This document shows, piece by piece, positions 47,901 to 60,600 of a DNA stretch of 64,000 nucleotides. Source of the DNA: Glandiceps talaboti (lineage: Eukaryota; Hemichordata; Enteropneusta; Spengelidae); assembly GCF_964340395.1 (NCBI RefSeq), contig NC_135553.1, positions 28,921,949-28,985,948 on the forward strand, written 5' to 3'. The notes below the pieces were generated by a model that searched no databases, was not told the origin of the DNA, and saw only the letters and a program-made list of their open reading frames with translations. The stretch's first letter is position 1. Each line of letters opens with the position of its first letter. Position numbers and translations under genes: made by a program.

Positions 47901-48665
47901 CGAATTGCAAATGAAAAAGGAAGTGAAAATGAATTAGAAATGAAAATCAATTTGCAAATGAATGTAAAAATGAATTTGAAATGAAAATAAATTTGCAAAT
48001 GAAAGTTAAAATGAATTTAAAATGAAAGTCGATTTGCAAATGAAAATGAAAGTGAAATTGAATTTGAAATGAAAATTGATTTGCAAATGAAAATGAAAGT
48101 GAAAACGAATTTCAAATGAAAATCGATTTGAAATGAAAATCGATTTGAAATTGTCAAATGAAAATCGGTTTGCAAATGAAAATGAAAGTGAAAATGAATT
48201 TGAAATGAAAATCAATTTCCAAATGAAAATAAAACTGAAAACGAATTTGAAATGAAAATCAATTTGCAAATGAAAGTGAAAATGAATTTGAACTGAAAAT
48301 CGATTTGCAAATGAAAATGGAAGTAAAAACGAATTTGAAATGAAAATGAATTTCCAAATGAAAGTGAAAACGAATTTGAAGGGAAATTCGATTTTGCAAA
48401 TGAAAGTGAAAATGAATTTTAAATGAAAATCGATTTGTAATTGAAAATAGAAGTGAACACAAATTTGAAATGAAAATCGATTTGCAAATGAAAATGGAAG
48501 TGAAAATGAATTTAAAATGAAAATCAATTTGCAAATGAAAATGAAAATGAATTTGAAATGAAAATCGATTTGAAATTGAAAATTAATTTCAAATGAAAAT
48601 CGAATTGCAAATGAAAAAGGAAGTGAAAATGAATTTGAAATGAAAATCAATTTGCAAATGAAAGT
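26941..48665. repeat. A-rich satellite array, 41/47-bp units, 21.7 kb
   Basis: The array is built from units such as GAAAATCGATTTGCAAATGA, then AAATGGAAGTGAAAACGAAT, then TTGAAAT (47 bp), and a 41-bp form lacking six bases. The step of 6 bp reflects an older GAAAAT-like hexamer. Variants at ATCGAT/ATCAAT, GCAAAT/GTAAAT/CCAAAT and GGAAGT/GGAAAT are scattered. Segments are re-duplicated at larger scale (shifts of 761, 405, 309, 2,633-2,635, 2,682, 1,015, 1,088 and 5,176 bp). Minus-strand frames up to 440 residues (FISNSFSLPFSF-type) arise because the unit lacks stop codons and both unit lengths leave remainder 2 on division by three. They are not genes. Confidence 0.97.
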
Positions 48666-51600
48666 GTTTGCACCTATTTTTGACCGGTTTGGACCGGTTT
48701 GACAGGTTTGCACAGGTTTTGACCAGTTTTCACTGCTTTTAAACTGGTTTGCGACAGGTTTTGACCAGTTTTGAACGGTTTTAAACCGGTGTTGACTGGT
48801 TTTGATCGGTTTTGACTTGTTTTCACCAGTTTTGGACTGGTTTCGATAGATTACGACAGGTTTGAACCAGTTTTGACAGGTTTTGACCAGTTTTGATCTG
48901 TTTTCACCTGATTATAACCAATTTGGAAGGTTTTGACCGGTATTGACTCATTTTCACCAGTTTTGGTCCGCCTTGGATAGGTTTTCGACCGGTTTGGACC
49001 GTTTAGACAGGTTTGCACAGGTTTTGACTCATTTAAACCTGTACAGAAAAGGTTTGGTCAGGTGTCGACCGGTTTTCGGTTTGGTCGGGTTTTGACAGTA
49101 TTGTTTTAACTAATTATGATCAGATTTGACTGGTTTAAGACCGGTATGGACAGGTTTTGACCTTTTTTGTCTTGTTTGCAATGGTTTTGGACCGGTTTTG
49201 GACAGGTTGTGACCGGTTTGGAATGGTTTTGGACAGTTTTGGACCGGTTTTGGACCGGTTTTGATATGTTTGCACAGGTTTTGACCAGTTTTGATCAGTT
49301 TTGACCGGTTTAAAACCAGTGTTGACTGGTTTTGATCAGTTTTGACTTGTTTGCACTGGTTTTCGACCGGTTTGGACCGATTTTGAAAGGTTTGGACAGG
49401 TTTGGACAAGTTTTGATCGGTTTTGACGGGTTTTGAGTTGTTTGCACCTATTTTTGACCGGTTTTGACCGGTTTGACCGGTTTGCGACAGGTTTTGACCA
49501 GTTTTGATCAGTTTTGATCGGTTTTAAACCTGTGTTGACTGGTTTTGAACCGGTTTTGACAGGTTTTGACCAGTTTTGATCAGTTTTGACCGGTTTTAAA
49601 CCGGTGTTGACTGGTTTTGATCAGTTTTGAATTGTTTGCACTGGTTTTGGACCAGTTTCGATAGGTTTTCGACCGGTTTGGACCGGTTTTGAAAGGTTTA
49701 GACAGGTTTTGACAAGTTTTGATCGGTTTTGACGGGTTTTGAGTTGTTTGCACCTATTTTTGACCGGTTTTGACCGGTTTGACCGGTTTGCGACCGGTTT
49801 GCGACAGGTTTTGACCAGTTTTGATCAGTTTTGATCGGTTTTAAACCTGTGTTGACTGGTTTTGAACCGGTTTTGACAGGTTTTGACCAGTTTTGATCAG
49901 TTTTGACCGGTTTTAAACTGGTGTTGACTGGTTTTGATCAGTTTTGACTTGTTTGCACTGGTTTTGGACCAGTTTCGATAGGTTTTCGACCGGTTTGGAC
50001 CGGTTTGGACAGGTTTGGACAGGTTTGGACAAGTTTTGACTGGTTTTGACGGGTTTTGAGTTGTTTGCACCTATTTTGGACAGGTTTGGATAGTTTTTTG
50101 ACCGGTTTGGAGAGGTTTGACCTGTTTGCACAGGTTTTGACCAGTTTTCACTGGTTTTAAACCGGTTTGCGACAGGTTTTGACCAGTTTTAATCAGTTTT
50201 GATTAGTTTTAAACCGGTGTTGACTGGTTTTGATCAGTTTTGACTTGTTTGCACTGGTTTTGGACCAGTTTCGATAGGTTTTCGACCGGTTTGGACAGGT
50301 TTGGACAGGTTTGGACAAGTTTTGACTGGTTTTGACGGGTTTTGAGTTGTTTGCACCTATTTTGGACAGGTTTGGATAGTTTTTTGACCGGTTGGGAGAG
50401 GTTTGACCTGTTTGCACAGGTTTTGACCAGTTTTCACTGGTTTTAAACCGGTTTGCGACAGGTTTTGACCAGTTTTAATCAGTTTTGATCGGTTTTAAAC
50501 CGGTGATGACTGGTTTTGATCAGTTTTGACTTGTTTGCACTGGTTTTAGACCAGTTTGGATGGGTTTTCGACCGGTTTGGACCGATTTTGAAAGGTTTGG
50601 ACAGGTTTTGACAAGTTTTGATCGGTTTTGACGGGTTTTGAGTTGTTTGCACCTATTTTTGACCGGTTTGGAGAGGTTTGACAGGTTTGGACATGTTTTG
50701 ACCAGTTTTCACTGGTTTTAAACCGGTTTGCGACAGGTTTTGACCAGTTTTGATCGGTTTTAAACCGGTGTTGACTGGTTTTGATCGGTTTTGACTTGTT
50801 TTCACCAGTTTTGGACTGGTTTCGATAGATTTCGACAGGTTTCAATCAGTTTTGACAGGTTTTGACCAGTTTTGATCTGTTTTCACCTGATTATAACCAA
50901 TTTGGAAAGTTTTGACCGGTATTGACTCATTTTCACCAGTTTTGGTCCGCCTTGGATAGGTTTTCGACCGGTTTGGACCGTTTAGACAGGTTTGCACAGG
51001 TTTGGAATGGTTTTGGACAGGTTTGGACCGGTTTGGACAGGTTCTGGACCGGTATTGATATGTTTGTACACGTTTTGACCAGTTTTGATCAGTTTTGACT
51101 GGTTTAAAACCAGTGTTGACTGGTTTTGATCAGTTTTGACTTGTTTGCACTGGTTTTCGACCGGTTTGGACCGGTTTTGAAAGGTTTAGACAGGTTTTGA
51201 CAAGTTTTGATCGGTTTTGACGGGTTTTGAGTTGTTTGCACCTATTTTTGACCGGTTTTGACCGGTTTGCGACAGGTTTTGACCAGTTTTGATCAGTTTT
51301 GATCGGTTTTAAACCTGTGTTGACTGGTTTTGAACCGGTTTTGACAGGTTTTGACCAGTTTTGATCAGTTTTGACCGGTTTTAAACCGGTGTTGAATGGG
51401 TTTGATCAGTTTTGACTTGTTTGCACTGGTTTTGGACCAGTTTCGATAGGTTTTCGACCGTTTTTGACCAGTTTTCACAGGTTTTGACAGGTTTTGACAG
51501 GTTTGGACGAGTTTTGACTGGTTTTGACGGGTTTTGAGTTGTTTGCACCTATTTTGGACAGTTTTGGATAGGTTTTTGACCGGTTTGGAGAGGTTTGACT

Positions 51601-54600
51601 TGTTTGCACAGGTTTTGACCAGTTTTCACTGGTTTTAAACCGGTTTGCGACAGGTTTTGACCAGTTTTGACTTGTTTGCACTGGTTTTAGACCAGTTTGG
51701 ATGGGTTTTCGACCGGTTTGGACCGGTTTTGAAAGGTTTGGACAAGTTTTGACAAGATTTGATCGGTTTTGACGGGTTTTGAGTTGTTTGCACCTATTTT
51801 TGACCGGTTTGGACCGGTTTGGCAGGTTTGCACAGGTTTTGACCAGTTTTCACTGGTTATAAACCGGTTTGCGACAGGTTTTGACCAGTTTTGATCGGTT
51901 TTAAACCGGTGTTGACTGGTTTTGATCGGTTTTGACTTGTTTTCACCAGTTTTGGACTGGTTTCGATAGATTTCGACAGGTTTGAATCAGTTTTGACAGG
52001 TTTTGACCAGTTTTGATCTGTTTTCACATGATTATAACCAATTTGGAAGGTTTTGACCGGTATTGACTCATTTTCACCAATTTTGGTCCGCCTTGGATAG
52101 GTTTTCGACCGGTTTGGACCGTTTAGACAGGTTGTGACCGGTTTGGAATAGTTTTGGACAGGTTTGGACCGGTTTGGACAGGTTCTGGACCGGTTTTGAT
52201 ATGTTTGCACATGTTTTGACCAGTTTTGATCAGTTTTGACCGGTTTAAAACCAGTGTTGACTGCTTTTTATCAGTTTTGACTTGTTTGCACTGGTTTGCG
52301 ACCAGTTTGGACCGGTTTTGAAAGGTTTGGACAGGTTTGGACAAGTTTTGATAGGTTTTGACGGGTTTTGAGTTGTTTGCACCTATTTTTGACCGGTTTT
52401 GACCGGTTTGACCGGTTTGCGACAGGTTTTGACCAGTTTTGATCAGTTTTGATCGGTTTTAAACCTGTGTTGACTGGTTTTGAACCGGTTTTGACAGGTT
52501 TTGACCAGTTTTGATCAGTTTTGACCGGTTTTAAACCGGTGTTGACTGGTTTTGATCAGTTTTGACTTGTTTGCACTGGTTTTGGACCAGTTTCGATAAG
52601 TTTTCGACCGGTTTGGACCGGTTTGGACAGGTTTGGACAAGTTTTGACTGGTTGTGACGGGTTTTGAGTTGTTTGCACCTTTTTAGACAGGTTTGGATAG
52701 GTTTTTGACCGGTTTGGAGAGGTTTGACCTGTTTGCACAGGTTTTGACCAGTTTTCACTGGTTTTAAACCGGTTTTGACCGGTTTTGACCAGTTTTAATC
52801 AGTTTCGATCGGTTTTAAACCGGTGTTGACTGGTTTTGACCAGTTTTGACTTGTTTACACTGGTTTTGGACCAGTTTCGATAGGTTTTCGACCAGTTTGG
52901 ACCGGTTTTGACAGGTTTGGACAAGTTTTGACTGGTTTTGACGGGTTTTGAGTTGTTTGCACCTATTTAGACAGGTTTGGATAGGTTTTTGACCGGTTTG
53001 GAGAGGTTTGACCTGTTTGCACAGGTTTTGACCAGTTTTCACTGGTTTTAAACCGGTTTGCGACAGGTTTTGACCAGTTTTGATCAGTTTTGATCGGTTT
53101 TAAACCGATGTTGACTGGTTTTGATCAGTTTTGACTTGTTTGCATTGGTTTTAGACCAGTTTGGATGGGTTTTCGACCGGTTTGGACCGGTTTTGAAAAG
53201 TTTGGACAGGTTTTGACAAGTTTTGATCGGTTTTGACGGGTTTTGAGTTGTTTGCACCTATTTTTGACCGGTTTGGACCGGTTTGGCAGGTTTGCACAGG
53301 TTTTGACCAGTTTTCACTGGTTATAAACCGGTTTGCGACAGGTTTTGACCAGTTTTGATCGGTTTTAAACCGGTGTTGACTGGTTTTGATCGGTTTTGAC
53401 TTGTTTTCACCAGTTTGGACTGGTTTCGATAGATTTCGACAGGTTTGAATCAGTTTTGACAGGTTTTGACCAGTTTTGATCTGTTTTCACATGATTATAA
53501 CCAATTTGGAAGGTTTTGACCGGTATTGACTCATTTTCACCAGTTTTGGTCCGCCTTGGATAGGTTTGCGACAGGTTTTGACCAGTTTTGATCAGTTTTG
53601 ATCAGTTTTGATTGGTTTTAAACCGGTGTTGACTGGTTTTGATCAGTTTTGACTTGTTTGCATTTGTTTTAGACCAGTTTGGATGGGTTTTCGACCGGTT
53701 TTGACCGGTTTTGAAAAGTTTGGACAGGTTTTGACAAGTTTTGATCGGTTTTGACGGGTTTTGAGTTGTTTGCACCTATTTAGACAGGTTTGGATAGGTT
53801 TTTGACCGGTTTGGAGAGGTTTGACCTGTTTGCACAGGTTTTGACCAGTTTTCACTGGTTTTAAACCGGTTTTTGACAGGTTTTGACCAGTTTTGATCAG
53901 TTTTGATCGGTTTTAAACAGGTGTTGACTGGTTTTGATCAGTTTTGACTTGTTTGCATTGGTTTTAGACCAGTTTGGATGGGTTTTCGACCGGTTTGGAC
54001 CGGTTTTGAAAAGTTTGGACAGGTTTTGACTGGTTTCGACGGGTTTTGAGTTGTTTGCACCTATTTTGGACAGGTTTGGATAGTTTTTTGACCGGTTTGG
54101 AGAGGTTTGACCTGTTTGCACAGGTTTTGACCAGTTTTGATGGGTTTTCGACTTGTTTGGACCGGTTTTGAAAGGTTTGGACAGGTTTTCACAAGTTTTG
54201 ATCGGTTTTGACGGGTGTTGAGTTGTTTGCACCTATTTTTGACCGGTTTGGACCGGTTTGAAAGGTTTGCACAGGTTTTGACCAGTGTTGATCGGTTTTA
54301 AACCGGTGTTGACTGGTTTTGATCGGTTTTGACTTGTTTTCACCAGTTTTGGACTGGTTTCGATAGATTTCGACAGGTTTCAATCAGTTTTGACAGCTTT
54401 TGACCAGTTTTGATCTGTTTTCACCTGATTATAACCAATATGGAAGGTTTTGACCGGTATTGACTCATTTTCACCAGTTTTGGTCCGCCTTGGATAGGTT
54501 TTCGACCGGTTTGGACCCTTTAGACAGGTTGTGACCGGTTTGGAATGGTTGTGGACAGGTTTAGACCGGTTTGGACAGGTTCTGGACCGGTTTTGATATG

Positions 54601-57600
54601 TTTGCACAGGTTTTGACCAGTTTTGATCAGTTTTGACCGGTTTAAAAACAGTGTTGACTGGTTTTGATCAGTTTTGACTTGTTTGCACTGGTTTTCGACC
54701 AGTTTGGACCGGTTTTGAAAGGTTTGGACAGGTTTTGACAAGTTTTGATCGGTTTTGACAGGTTTTGAGTTGTTTGCACCTATTTTTGACCGGTTTTGAC
54801 CGGTTTGACAGGTTTGCACAGGTTTTGACCAGTTTTCACTGGTTTTAAACCGGTTTGCGACAGGTTTTGACCAGTTGTGGTCGGTTTTAAACCGGTGTTG
54901 ACTGGTTTTGATCGGTTTTGACTTGTTTTCACCAGTTTTGGACTGGTTTCGATAGATTTCGACAGGTTTCAATCAGTTTTGACAGGTTTTGACCAGTTTT
55001 GATCTGTTTTCACCTGATTATAACCAATTTGGAAGGTTTTGACCGGTATTGACTCATTTTCACCAGTTTTGGTCCGCCTTGGATAGGTTTTCGACCGGTT
55101 TGGACCGTTTAGACAGGTTTGCACAGGTTTTTAATGGTTTTGGACAGGTTTGGACCGGTTTGGACAGGTTCTGGACCGGTTTTGATGTGTTTGCACAGGT
55201 TTTGACCAGTTTTGATCAATTTTGACCGGTTTAAAACCAGTGTTGACTGGTTTTGATCAGTTTTGACTTGTTTGCACTGGTTTTCGACCGGTTTGGACCG
55301 GTTTTGAAAGGTTTAGACAGGTTTTGACCATTTTTGATCGGTTTTGACGGGTTTTGAGTTGTTTGCACCTATTTTTGACCGGTTTTGACCGGTTTGACCG
55401 GTTTGCGACAGGTTTTGACCAGTTTTGATCGGTTTTGATCGGTTTTAAACCTGTGTTGACTGGTTTTGAACCGGATTTGACAGGTTTTGACCAGTTTTGA
55501 TCAGTTTTGACCGGTTTTAAACCGGTGTTGACTGGTTTTGATCAGTTTTGACTTGTTTGCACTGGTTTTGGACCAGTTTCGATAAGTGTTCGACCGGTTT
55601 GGACCGGTTTGGACAGGTTTGGACAGGTTTGGACAAGTTTTGACTGGTTTTGACGGGTTTTGAGTTGTTTGCACCTTTTTAGACAGGTTTGGATAGGTTT
55701 TTGACCGGTTTGGAGAGGTTTGACCTGTTTGCACAGGTTTTGACCAGTTTTCACTGGTTTTAAACCGGTTTTGACCGGTTTTGACCAGTTTTAATCAGTT
55801 TTGATCGGTTTTAAACCGGTGTTGACTGGTTTTGACCAGTTTTGACTTGTTTGCACTGGTTTTGGACCATTTTCGATAGGTTTTCGACCAGTTTGGACCG
55901 GTTTTGACAGGTTTGGACAAGTTTTGACTGGTTTTGACGGGTTTTGAGTTGTTTGCACCTATTTAGACAGGTTTGGATAGGTTTTTGACCGGTTTGGAGA
56001 GGTTTGACCTGTTTGCACAGGTTTTGACCAGTTTTCACTGGTTTTAAACCGGTTTGCGACAGGTTTTGACCAGTTTTGATCAGTTTTGATCGGTTTTAAA
56101 CCGGTGTTGACTGGTTTTGATCAGTTTTGACTTGTTTGCATTGGTTTTAGACCAGTTTGGATGGGTTTTCGACCGGTTTGGACCGGTTTTGAAAAGTTTG
56201 GACAGGTTTTGACAAGTTTTGATCGGTTTTGACGGGTTTTGAGTTGTTTGCACCTATTTTTGACCGGTTTGGACAGGTTTGGCAGGTTTGCACAGGTTTT
56301 GACCAGTTTTCACTGGTTATAAACCGGTTTGCGACAGGTTTTGACCAGTTTTGATCGGTTTTAAACCGGTGTTGACTGGTTTTGATCGGTTTTGACTTGT
56401 TTTCACCAGTTTTGGACTGGTTTCGATAGATTTCGACAGGTTTGAATCAGTTTTGACAGGTTTTGACCAGTTTTGATCTGTTTTCACATGATTATAACCA
56501 ATTTGGAAGGTTTTGACCGGTATTGACTCATTTTCACCAGTTTTGGTCCGCCTTGGATAGGTTTTCGACCGGTTTGGACCGTTTAGACAGGTTGTGACCG
56601 GTTTGGAATAGTTTTGGACAGGTTTGGACCGGTTTGGACAGGTTCTGGACCGGTTTTGATATGTTTGCACATGTTTTGACCAGTTTTGATCAGTTTTGAC
56701 CGGTTTAAAACCAGTGTTGACTGGTTTTTATCAGTTTTGACTTGTTTGCACTGGTTTGCGACCAGTTTGGACCGGTTTTGAAAGGTTTGGACAGGTTTGG
56801 ACAAGTTTTGATAGGTTTTGACGGGTTTTGAGTTGTTTGCACCTATTTTTGACCGGTTTTGACCGGTTTGACCGGTTTGCGACAGGTTTTGACCAGTTTT
56901 GATCAGTTTTGATCGGTTTTAAACCTGTGTTGACTGGTTTTGAACCGGTTTTGACAGGTTTTGACCAGTTTTGATCAGTTTTGACCGGTTTTAAACCGGT
57001 GTTGACTGGTTTTGATCAGTTTTGACTTGTTTGCACTGGTTTTGGACCAGTTTCGATAAGTTTTCGACCGGTTTGGACCGGTTTGGACAGGTTTGGACAG
57101 GTTTGGACAAGTTTTGACTGGTTTTGACGGGTTTTGAGTTGTTTGCACCTTTTTAGACAGGTTTGGATAGGTTTTTGACCGGTTTGGAGAGGTTTGACCT
57201 GTTTGCACAGGTTTTGACCAGTTTTCACTGGTTTTAAACCGGTTTGCGACAGGTTTTGACCAGTTTTGATCAGTTTTGATCAGTTTTGATCGGTTTTAAA
57301 CCGGTGTTGACTGGTTTTGATCAGTTTTGACTTGTTTGCATTTGTTTTAGACCAGTTTGGATGGGTTTTCGATCGGTTTTGACCGGTTTTGAAAAGTTTG
57401 GACAGGTTTTGACAAGTTTTGATCGGTTTTGACGGGTTTTGAGTTGTTTGCACCTATTTTCGACAGTTTTGGATAGGTTTTTGACCGGTTTGGAGAGGTT
57501 TGACCTGTTTGCACAGGTTTTGACCAGTTTTCACTGGTTTTAAACCGGTTTGCGACAGGCTTTGACCAGTTTTGATCAGTTTTGATCGGTTTTAAACCGG

Positions 57601-60600
57601 TGTTGACTGGTTTTGATCAGTTTTGACTTGTTTGCATTGGTTTTAGACCAGTTTGGATGGGTTTTCGACCGGTTTGGACCGGTTTTGAAAAGTTTGGACA
57701 GGTTTTGACAAGTTTTGATCGGTTTTGACGGGCTTTGAGTTGTTTGCACCTATTTTTGACCGGTTTTGACCGGTTTGACAGGTTTGCACAGGTTTTGACC
57801 AGTTTTCACTGGTTTTAAACCGGTTTGCGACAGGTTTTGACCAGTTTTGATCGGTTTTAAACCGGTGTTGACTGGTTTTGATCGGTTTTGACTTGTTTTC
57901 ACCAGTTTTGGACTGTTTTCGATAGATTTCGACAGGTTTCAATCAGTTTTGACAGGTTTTGACCAGTTTTGATCTGTTTTCACCTGATTATTACCAATTT
58001 GGAAGGTTTTGACCGGTATTGACTCATTTTCACCAGTTTTTGTCCGCCTTGGATAGGTTTTCGACCGGTTTGGACCGTTTAGACAGGTTGTGACCGGTTT
58101 GGAATGGTTGTGGACAGGTTTAGACCGGTTTGGACAGGTTCTGGACCGGTTTTGATATGTTTGCACATGTTTTGACCAGTTTTGATCAGTTTTGACCGGT
58201 TTAAAACCAGTGTTGACTGGTTTTTATCAGTTTTGACTTGTTTGCACTGGTTTTCGACCAGTTTGGACCGGTTTTGAAAGGTTTTGACAGGTTTTGACAA
58301 GTTTTGATCGGTTTTGACGGGTTTTGTGTTGTTTGCACCTATTTTTGACCGGTTTTGACTGGTTTGACCGGTTTGCGACAGGTTTTGACCAGTTTTGATT
58401 AGTTTTGATCGGTTTTAAACCTGTGTTGACTGGTTTTGAACCGGTTTTGACGGGTTTTGAGTTGTTTGCACCTTTTTAGACAGGTTTGGATAGGTTTTTG
58501 ACCGGTTTGGAGAGGTTTGACCTGTTTGCACAGGTTTTGACCAGTTTTCACTGGTTTTAAACCGGTTTGCGACAGGTTTTGACCAGTTTTGATCAGTTTT
58601 GATCAGTTTTGATCGGTTTTAAACCGGTGTTGACTGGTTTTGATCAGTTTTGACTTGTTTGCATTTGTTTTAGACCAGTTTGGATGGGTTTTCGATCGGT
58701 TTTGACCGGTTTTGAAAAGTTTGGACAGGTTTTGACAAGTTTTGATCGGTTTTGACGGGTTTTGAGTTGTTTGCACCTATTTTCGACAGTTTTGGATAGG
58801 TTTTTGACCGGTTTGGAGAGGTTTGACCTGTTTGCACAGGTTTTGACCAGTTTTCACTGGTTTTAAACCGGTTTGCGACAGGTTTTGACCAGTTTTGATC
58901 GGTTTTAAACCGGTGTTGACTGGTTTTGATCGGTTTTGACTTGTTTTCACCAGTTTTGGACTGTTTTCGATAGATTTCGACAGGTTTCAATCAGTTTTGA
59001 CAGGTTTTGACAAGTTTTGATCGGTTTTGACGGGTTTTGAGTTGTTTGCACCTATTTTCGACAGTTTTGGATAGGTTTTTGACCGGTTTGGAGAGGTTTG
59101 ACCTGTTTGCACAGGTTTTGACCAGTTTTCACTGGTTTTAAAACCGGTTTGCGACAGGTTTTGACCAGTTTTGATCAGTTTTGATCGGTTTTAAACGGTG
59201 TTGACTGGTTTTGATCAGTTTTGACTTGTTTGCATTGGTTTAGACCAGTTGGATGGGTTTTCGAACCGGTTTGGACCGGTTTTGAAAAGTTTGGACAGGT
59301 TTTGACAAGTTTTGATCGGTTTTGACGGGTTTTGAGTTGTTTGCACCTATTTTTGACCGGTTTTGACCGGTTTGACAGGTTTGCACAGGTTTTGACCAGT
59401 TTTCACTGGTTTAAACCGGTTTGCGACAGGTTTTGACCAGTTTTGATCGGTTTTAAACCGGTGTTGACTGGTTTTTGATCGGTTTGACTTGTTTTCACCA
59501 GTTTTGGACTGGTTTCGATAGATTTCGACAGGTTTCAATCAGTTTTGACAGGTTTTGACCAGTTTTGATCTGTTTTCACCTGATTATTACCAATTTGGAA
59601 GGTTTTGACCGGTATTGACTCATTTTCACCAGTTTTTGTCCGCCTTGGATAGGTTTTCGACCGGTTTGGACCGTTTAGACAGGTTGTGACCGGTTTGGAA
59701 TGGTTGTGGACAGGTTTAGACCGGTTTGGACAGGTTCTGGACCGGTTTTGATATGTTTGCACATGTTTTGACCAGTTTTGATCAGTTTTGACCGGTTTAA
59801 AACCAGTGTTGACTGGTTTTTATCAGTTTTGACTTGTTTGCACTGGTTTTCGACCAGTTTGGACCGGTTTTGAAAGGTTTTGACAGGTTTGACAAGTTTT
59901 GATCGGTTTTGACAGGTTTTGTGTTGTTTGCACCTATTTTTGACCGGTTTTGACTGGTTTGACCGGTTTGCGACAGGTTTTGACCAGTTTTGATTAGTTT
60001 TGATCGGTTTTAAACCTGTGTTGACTGGTTTTGAACCGGTTTTGACGGGTTTTGAGTTGTTTGCACCTTTTAGACAGGTTTGGATAGGTTTTTGACCGGT
60101 TTGGAGAGGTTTGACCTGTTTGCACAGGTTTTGACCAGTTTTCACTGGTTTTAAACCGGTTTGCGGACAGGTTTTGACCAGTTTTGATCAGTTTTGATCG
60201 GTTTTTAAACCGGTGTTGACTGGTTTTGATCAGTTTTGACTTGTTTGCATTTGTTTTAGACCAGTTTGGATGGGTTTCGATCGGTTTTGACCGGTTTTGA
60301 AAAGTTTGGACAGGTTTTGACAAGTTTTGATCGGTTTTGACGGGTTTTGAGTTGTTTGCACCTATTTTCGACAGTTTTGGATAGGTTTTTGACCGGTTTG
60401 GAGAGGTTTGACCTGTTTGCACAGGTTTTGACCAGTTTTTCACTGGTTTTAAACCGGTTTGCGACAGGTTTTGACCAGTTTTGATCAGTTTTGATCGGTT
60501 TTAAACCGGTGTTGACTGGTTTTGATCAGTTTTGACTTGTTTGCATTGGTTTTAGACCAGTTTGGATGGGTTTTCGACCGGTTTGGACCGGTTTTGAAAA

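Noticed and set aside
26941-48665. Dozens of minus-strand ORFs up to 440 residues with FISNSFSLPFSFANRF-like repeats, resembling a hydrophobic repeat protein
   Set aside because: The same satellite unit is read in all three frames with equally long ORFs. Unit lengths (41, 47) leave remainder 2 on division by three, and the unit simply lacks stop codons on this strand. No start, splice or codon evidence.
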